Below are positions 6,269 to 8,288 of a stretch of 8,288 nucleotides of DNA, piece after piece; within the stretch, counting starts at the first letter, position 1, and each line of letters starts with the position of its first letter. This DNA is from Clostridia bacterium (GTDB lineage Bacteria; Bacillota_A; Clostridia; Christensenellales; UBA1242), in the NCBI GenBank assembly GCA_028701635.1, contig JAQVQJ010000052.1:1-8288 (forward strand), written 5' to 3'. Under the pieces are notes generated by a model. The model searched no databases, was not told where the DNA came from, and worked only from the letters and a program-made list of their open reading frames with translations. The position numbers and the translations under genes are program-made.

Positions 6269-6700
6269 ATGAATAAAAATAATATGAATAGAAATAATGT
6301 TTTTATAATTTTAACTGTGGTTTTTGCAGTTTTGTTTTTTGTAACTTTTACTGGAGTTTATAAATTTGGGTATAATCTCCCACATAATTACATTTTTTCA
6401 AAATCAATGCATAACTCAATGATGGGAGAATCTGGGTATGGTTGTTGTACCCAAATAGCATGTGTTTTTTGTTTAACTGATTCTGAACATAAAGGTGTTT
6501 GTGATTGTTTTGAGGAAGTTGTAAATGGAGAATCACCATGTGCAGAATGCGTGGGTAATATTTTACAAGGTAATGGAAATAAATATTTAGCAAAATCTTT
6601 TGCAAAAGCAATTAGTGAAAAAATGGGTGATGAGTATCTTTTACCATTAAAAGACATAATTGCTCAAAAATATAATGTTCCGGTAAATGAACAATATTAG
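6269..6700 (+). CDS. Unrecognised exported eight-cysteine protein of the copper island
   Basis: A 143-residue protein I cannot assign to a named family. An Asn-rich N-terminus is followed by one transmembrane segment (about 11-30), then a His/Met patch (His39, Met47, His48, Met51, Met52). Next is a cysteine domain with the pattern CC-x4-C-x2-C-x9-C-x-C-x10-C-x2-C (Cys 59, 60, 65, 68, 78, 80, 91, 94). A helical C-terminus (about 97-143, KDIIAQKYNVPV) follows. All eight cysteines lie on the predicted outer side. They could bind several Cu+ ions or another soft metal, or form four disulfides, which would fit the DsbA-like enzyme nearby. Translation is supported by AGGAG 6 bases upstream and by its place between the DUF411 and regulator genes. 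Minus-strand frames over this region are shadows. A metal store or sponge, or the ligand of the sensor loop encoded next door, are speculative roles. Confidence 0.85.
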   Translation: MNKNNMNRNNVFIILTVVFAVLFFVTFTGVYKFGYNLPHNYIFSKSMHNSMMGESGYGCCTQIACVFCLTDSEHKGVCDCFEEVVNGESPCAECVGNILQGNGNKYLAKSFAKAISEKMGDEYLLPLKDIIAQKYNVPVNEQY

Positions 6701-6702
6701 TA

Positions 6703-6710
6703 ATATTTAA
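6703..6710 (+). promoter_or_regulatory. TATA box of the membrane regulator gene
   Basis: ATATTTAA lies 26-33 bases before the ATG at 6736, immediately after the stop of the Cys-rich protein gene. This spacing predicts a start at or next to the ATG, a leaderless message, and no Shine-Dalgarno site is present. The regulator can thus be made independently of the upstream genes. Confidence 0.55.
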
Positions 6711-6723
6711 AACATGTTTATTG
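6707..6723. promoter_or_regulatory. Operator candidate O2 before the regulator gene
   Basis: TTAAAACATGTTTATTG holds a perfect 10-base palindrome, AAACATGTTT (6710-6719), and matches O1 (5734-5750) at 13 of 17 positions. It overlaps the downstream end of the TATA box, so bound protein would block the promoter. This suggests autorepression of the regulator gene (inference). Confidence 0.58.
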
Positions 6724-6735
6724 CAAATAATACTT

Positions 6736-7218
6736 ATGAGAAATAAACATGTTGGATTATTAATAATCAGTGTTGCATTAGTTATTGGATTAATTATATT
6801 TTTATTTAATAGAGCGTTAGATAAAATTGTATTAGAATCTTGTACTCATGGGTCCTCATGTACTATGTGGTCTACATTAAGTATTCAAACATGGATAAGT
6901 ATAATTTTAATGTTTTTTGTTATTTTAATTGGATTGTATATTTTCTTTTTTGCTAAGGATAATACTTATAAAAGTAAAAAAATAAACAAGAAGGATTATA
7001 CATTTATTCTTTCTGATTTATCAAAAGATGAAAAAGAAATTTATGAAAAAATAATTGATTCTCAAGGAACTATTTATCAATCAAAATTAGTTGAATCATC
7101 AAATTATAGTAAAGTAAGTGTTACAAGAATTTTAGATAAACTAGAAGGTAGAGATTTAATTGAAAGAAAAAGAAGAGGGATGACAAATATTGTTATTTTA
7201 AAACATAAAAATAACTAA
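6736..7218 (+). CDS. Two-TM membrane winged-HTH regulator with Cys/His/Met sensor loop
   Basis: A 160-residue protein. It has a positive N-terminus (MRNKH), TM1 (about 7-24), an outer loop (25-52) with Cys36-Thr-His38-x3-Cys42-Thr-Met44-Trp45, TM2 (about 53-72), and a Lys-rich cytoplasmic linker (74-86). A winged helix-turn-helix follows (about 95-156): SKDEKEIYEKI, then QSKLVESSNYSKVSVTRIL as the recognition region, and a basic wing (RKRRG, 144-148). The DNA-binding part resembles the MarR-like/DUF7343 domains of archaeal regulators. The Cys/His/Met cluster is a credible Cu+ site facing outward, so the protein looks like a one-component sensor that binds metal outside and DNA inside. ATG at 6736 is chosen over TTG at 6721 because it falls at the expected TATA distance and 6721 lies inside operator O2. 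Repressor versus activator mode and copper specificity are inferred from context. Confidence 0.85.
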   Translation: MRNKHVGLLIISVALVIGLIIFLFNRALDKIVLESCTHGSSCTMWSTLSIQTWISIILMFFVILIGLYIFFFAKDNTYKSKKINKKDYTFILSDLSKDEKEIYEKIIDSQGTIYQSKLVESSNYSKVSVTRILDKLEGRDLIERKRRGMTNIVILKHKNN

Positions 7219-7231
7219 TTTATTTTAATTT

Positions 7232-7281
7232 CACTTTAATTTATTAAGTGTGTTTTAACGCCTGTTTTTATTTGTTTTTAT
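7232..7281 (+). terminator. T-rich likely terminator after the regulator gene
   Basis: A weak hairpin (CACTT 7232-7236 with AAGTG 7246-7250) is followed by TGTTTTAACG and then by TGTTTTTATTTG and TTTTTATC tracts (7264-7281). U-rich tracts are sufficient for archaeal termination. The same stretch must also hold the promoter of the Rad50-like gene, possibly TTTTTATTTG at 7265-7274, but no clear box stands out. Confidence 0.4.
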
Positions 7282-7296
7282 CTATAATATATATTT

Positions 7297-8288
7297 ATGA
7301 TAAAATCAATATATCTTGAAAACTGGAAAACCCACCTTGATTCTAAACTTTCCTTTCAAAAAGGAACAAACATACTCTTAGGTGTAATTGGTTCTGGAAA
7401 ATCAAGTGTTGTTGATGCTATTTGTTATGCTTTATATGGTACTTTTCCAACACTTTCAAACAGGAAAATAACTTTAGATGAAACTATAATGTTCAAGCCA
7501 GTTCAAAAAGAAAGCTTTAAGGTTATTTTAGAGCTTTTGCAAGAAGATAAACTATATTTAATAGAAAGAGAAGTATTTTCTGGAAATAAATCAAACTCTG
7601 CAAAAGTATATCTTGAAGGAAAGTTAATGGCTGGTCCTAAAAAAAGCGATGTTGATGAATTTATATCAAAGCTTTTAGGTATTGATTATAATCTTTTTAT
7701 AAAAGTTGTTTATTCTCAACAAAACGAAATTGATTATTTTTTAAAAATAGCACCTTCTAAAAGAAAAGAACAGTTTGATGATCTTTTTGGTATATCTCAT
7801 TTTGAAAATATAAAAGTTTCAACAAGGGAGATTGATAGACTTTTAAATCATGAAATTGATAAAAATGAACTTTTATTGAAACAAATAACTACTCAGATTT
7901 CAAACTATAATCTAGATGAGCTTTTAGAAAAAGAAAAAGACGCAGTTGAAAAAATAACTTCTCTTGAAAAAGAAATTTTAGAAAAAGAAGAAAATACATC
8001 TGCTTTAAGTAAAGTAATTTCTGAAAAGAAACTGATTAAAGAAAAGCATGAATCTTTAACTTCTCAAATCTCTTTATTTACATCCAGGCTTGAAGATTTT
8101 AATAAAGAATATACTTCCCTTTTAGAAAAAACTACCCTTTCTTCTAAAGAAGAACTTGATATCTTTGAAAAAGAGGTTTTTGAAAAAGAAAAATATTTTA
8201 AAGAAAAACAAAATAAAAACAAAGAAACTGAGATTTTAAAAAAATCCTTAGAAAATAAAATTTCTTTTTATGAAAATAATATTTCTCA
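7297..8288 (+). CDS. rad50: Rad50/SMC-type ATPase, N-terminal part (runs off window)
   Basis: The frame is open from the ATG at 7297 to the window end, giving about 330 residues; the C-terminus is outside. The N-terminal ATPase lobe has a first strand IKSIYLENWKTH, a Walker A GVIGSGKSS (29-37), VVDAICYALYG after it, and a Q-loop YSQQNEIDYFL (139-149). KRKEQFDDLFGI (155-166) leads into a long Glu/Lys/Leu-rich coiled coil from about residue 170. This is the layout of Rad50, which works with Mre11 in double-strand break repair. The zinc hook, Walker B and signature motifs would lie downstream. The usual GxNG in Walker A is GVIG here, still fitting GxxGxGKS. Another Rad50/SbcC-like SMC ATPase is the alternative. 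A neighbouring mre11 gene is not visible. The gene follows the copper island without evident functional link. Confidence 0.88.
   Translation, partial: MIKSIYLENWKTHLDSKLSFQKGTNILLGVIGSGKSSVVDAICYALYGTFPTLSNRKITLDETIMFKPVQKESFKVILELLQEDKLYLIEREVFSGNKSNSAKVYLEGKLMAGPKKSDVDEFISKLLGIDYNLFIKVVYSQQNEIDYFLKIAPSKRKEQFDDLFGISHFENIKVSTREIDRLLNHEIDKNELLLKQITTQISNYNLDELLEKEKDAVEKITSLEKEILEKEENTSALSKVISEKKLIKEKHESLTSQISLFTSRLEDFNKEYTSLLEKTTLSSKEELDIFEKEVFEKEKYFKEKQNKNKETEILKKSLENKISFYENNIS

Noticed and set aside
6348..6657. Two minus-strand open frames (87 and 89 residues)
   Set aside because: They are antisense to the Cys-rich gene, which has a strong Shine-Dalgarno site and operon context; no promoter on the minus strand was seen.
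6721..6735. TTG at 6721 as start of the membrane HTH gene
   Set aside because: It lies within the palindromic operator candidate and upstream of the predicted transcript start, has no ribosome site, and ATG at 6736 gives a normal positive N-terminus before TM1.

Overview
This is AT-rich DNA from an archaeon, most likely a DPANN-type lineage such as a Woesearchaeota or Nanoarchaeota relative (lineage is inference). Three things support archaea: two small proteins with class III (QxSxE) prepilin signal peptides, TATA-box promoters set about 25-33 bases before start codons so that several messages look leaderless, and a Rad50-type ATPase. Internal operon genes carry Shine-Dalgarno sites, whereas first genes often lack one. 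No RNA genes, insertion sequences or CRISPR arrays were seen, and no gene-free stretch exceeds 300 bases.

Left part (1-1042, minus strand): a small surface or membrane operon with its own promoter near 971-978. It reads short class III pilin-like protein, second class III pilin-like protein (GTG start), then an HExxH membrane metalloprotease that runs off the left edge.

Centre (1043-7218): a divergent copper-handling island. Leftward from a 139-base intergenic region run a CopZ-like chaperone, an overlapping three-part membrane protein (HMA, DsbD/SafE-like core, cupredoxin), then after 177 bases a CopA-type Cu+ ATPase and a membrane-anchored DsbA-like oxidoreductase. Rightward run a DUF411 metal-binding protein, an unrecognised exported eight-cysteine protein, and a two-TM protein with a cytoplasmic winged helix-turn-helix. 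The outer loop of this last protein carries a Cys/His/Cys/Met cluster.

The main discovery candidate is a membrane-embedded one-component metal sensor. A 17-base near-palindrome, TTRAAACWWGTTTMTTG, sits just upstream of the TATA box of the DUF411 gene (5734-5750) and again overlapping the TATA box of the regulator gene (6707-6723), matching at 13 of 17 positions. I infer that the regulator senses metal outside the membrane, binds these sites and controls both arms plus itself. CopZ and CopA would then move Cu+ out of the cytosol, the fusion protein, DUF411 protein and Cys-rich protein would handle it at or outside the membrane, and the DsbA-like protein would manage disulfides in those exported proteins.

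Right part (7219-8288): a T-rich likely terminator followed by the N-terminal part of a Rad50/SMC-like ATPase that runs off the right edge.
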